Of a stretch of DNA of 5,585 bases, positions 5,552 through 5,585 are shown one piece after another (position 1 is the stretch's first letter; each line of letters starts with the position of its first letter). Source of the DNA: CBDBCK01 sp965203345 (GTDB taxonomy: Bacteria > Chloroflexota > Dehalococcoidia > Lucifugimonadales > Lucifugimonadaceae); contig CBDBCK010000021.1 of the NCBI GenBank assembly GCA_965203345.1, positions 1 to 5,585 of the forward strand, written 5' to 3'. A model generated the notes under the pieces. It was not told the DNA's origin and made no database searches. It saw nothing but the letters and a program-made list of their open reading frames with translations. A program made the position numbers and the translations under genes.

Positions 5552-5585
5552 TTTTGACTCCCCCTGCCCCCTTGTCAGGCGCACA

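Larger units (their letters stand above)
5295..5585. other. Upstream region without a convincing gene; motif-rich, low-complexity leader
   Basis: These 291 bases precede the HNH gene. They hold an A/T-rich part (5321-5385, including an 8-T run) and a G/C-homopolymer part (5491-5570, with C6, C6 and several C4-C5 runs). They carry nearly all of the window's GGGTGA-type motifs. On the minus strand two frames stay open from the right edge, to a TAG at 5488-5486 and to a TGA at 5474-5472. The end of an upstream gene could therefore lie here, but the predicted residues (Gly/Pro/Ser/Thr-rich) are low complexity and unrecognised. The plus-strand frame at 5347-5550 also looks like a chance ORF. A minus-strand GATAATTTTC near 5376-5385 could be part of a promoter, with two motif copies directly upstream. 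Confidence 0.55.

Overview
This window looks like part of the genome of a tailed bacteriophage or prophage. Every gene I can support lies on the minus strand, tightly packed or overlapping, so the locus reads right to left as one operon-like block. The host is probably a marine or aquatic member of the Bacteroidota or a related group. That is inference. It rests on near-absent Shine-Dalgarno sequences, A-rich start regions, a possible TAnnTTTG promoter element, and a small basic protein of a type I associate with phages of that group.

Layout in transcription order: (1) positions 5295-5585 hold no convincing gene but a dense cluster of a GGGTGA-type motif, 11 copies in both orientations, together with G/C and A/T tracts. 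This could be an origin, an operator region, or the remnant or end of an upstream gene. (2) An HNH endonuclease (4860-5294). (3) A 64-residue unknown (4706-4900) that overlaps both neighbours. (4) A NinG/Rap-like recombination nuclease (4203-4709). (5) A 681-residue structural protein (2154-4199). Its N-terminus resembles a DUF3168 tail-completion (tail terminator) domain. The rest is tail-fibre-like: repeated linker motifs, a C1q-like jelly-roll, a short collagen-like stretch and a beta-rich C-terminal domain. (6) A 568-residue fibre or adhesin (448-2154) built from two tandem copies of a domain resembling the GH54 arabinofuranosidase-B catalytic fold. (7) A 44-residue highly basic protein (314-448). 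(8) The N-terminal 101 residues of a P27-family small terminase subunit (1-304), cut by the window edge. The large terminase subunit would be expected further left.

The set combines virion adsorption proteins (5, 6), DNA packaging (8, probably helped by the HNH nuclease) and DNA recombination or resolution (NinG). The unusual points are the fusion of a tail-completion-like domain to a fibre, the placement of fibre genes and ninG just upstream of the terminase, the duplicated sugar-binding-like fold, and the alternating pairs of GGGTGA motifs at the head of the block. No tRNA, rRNA, CRISPR array, insertion sequence or convincing intrinsic terminator was seen.
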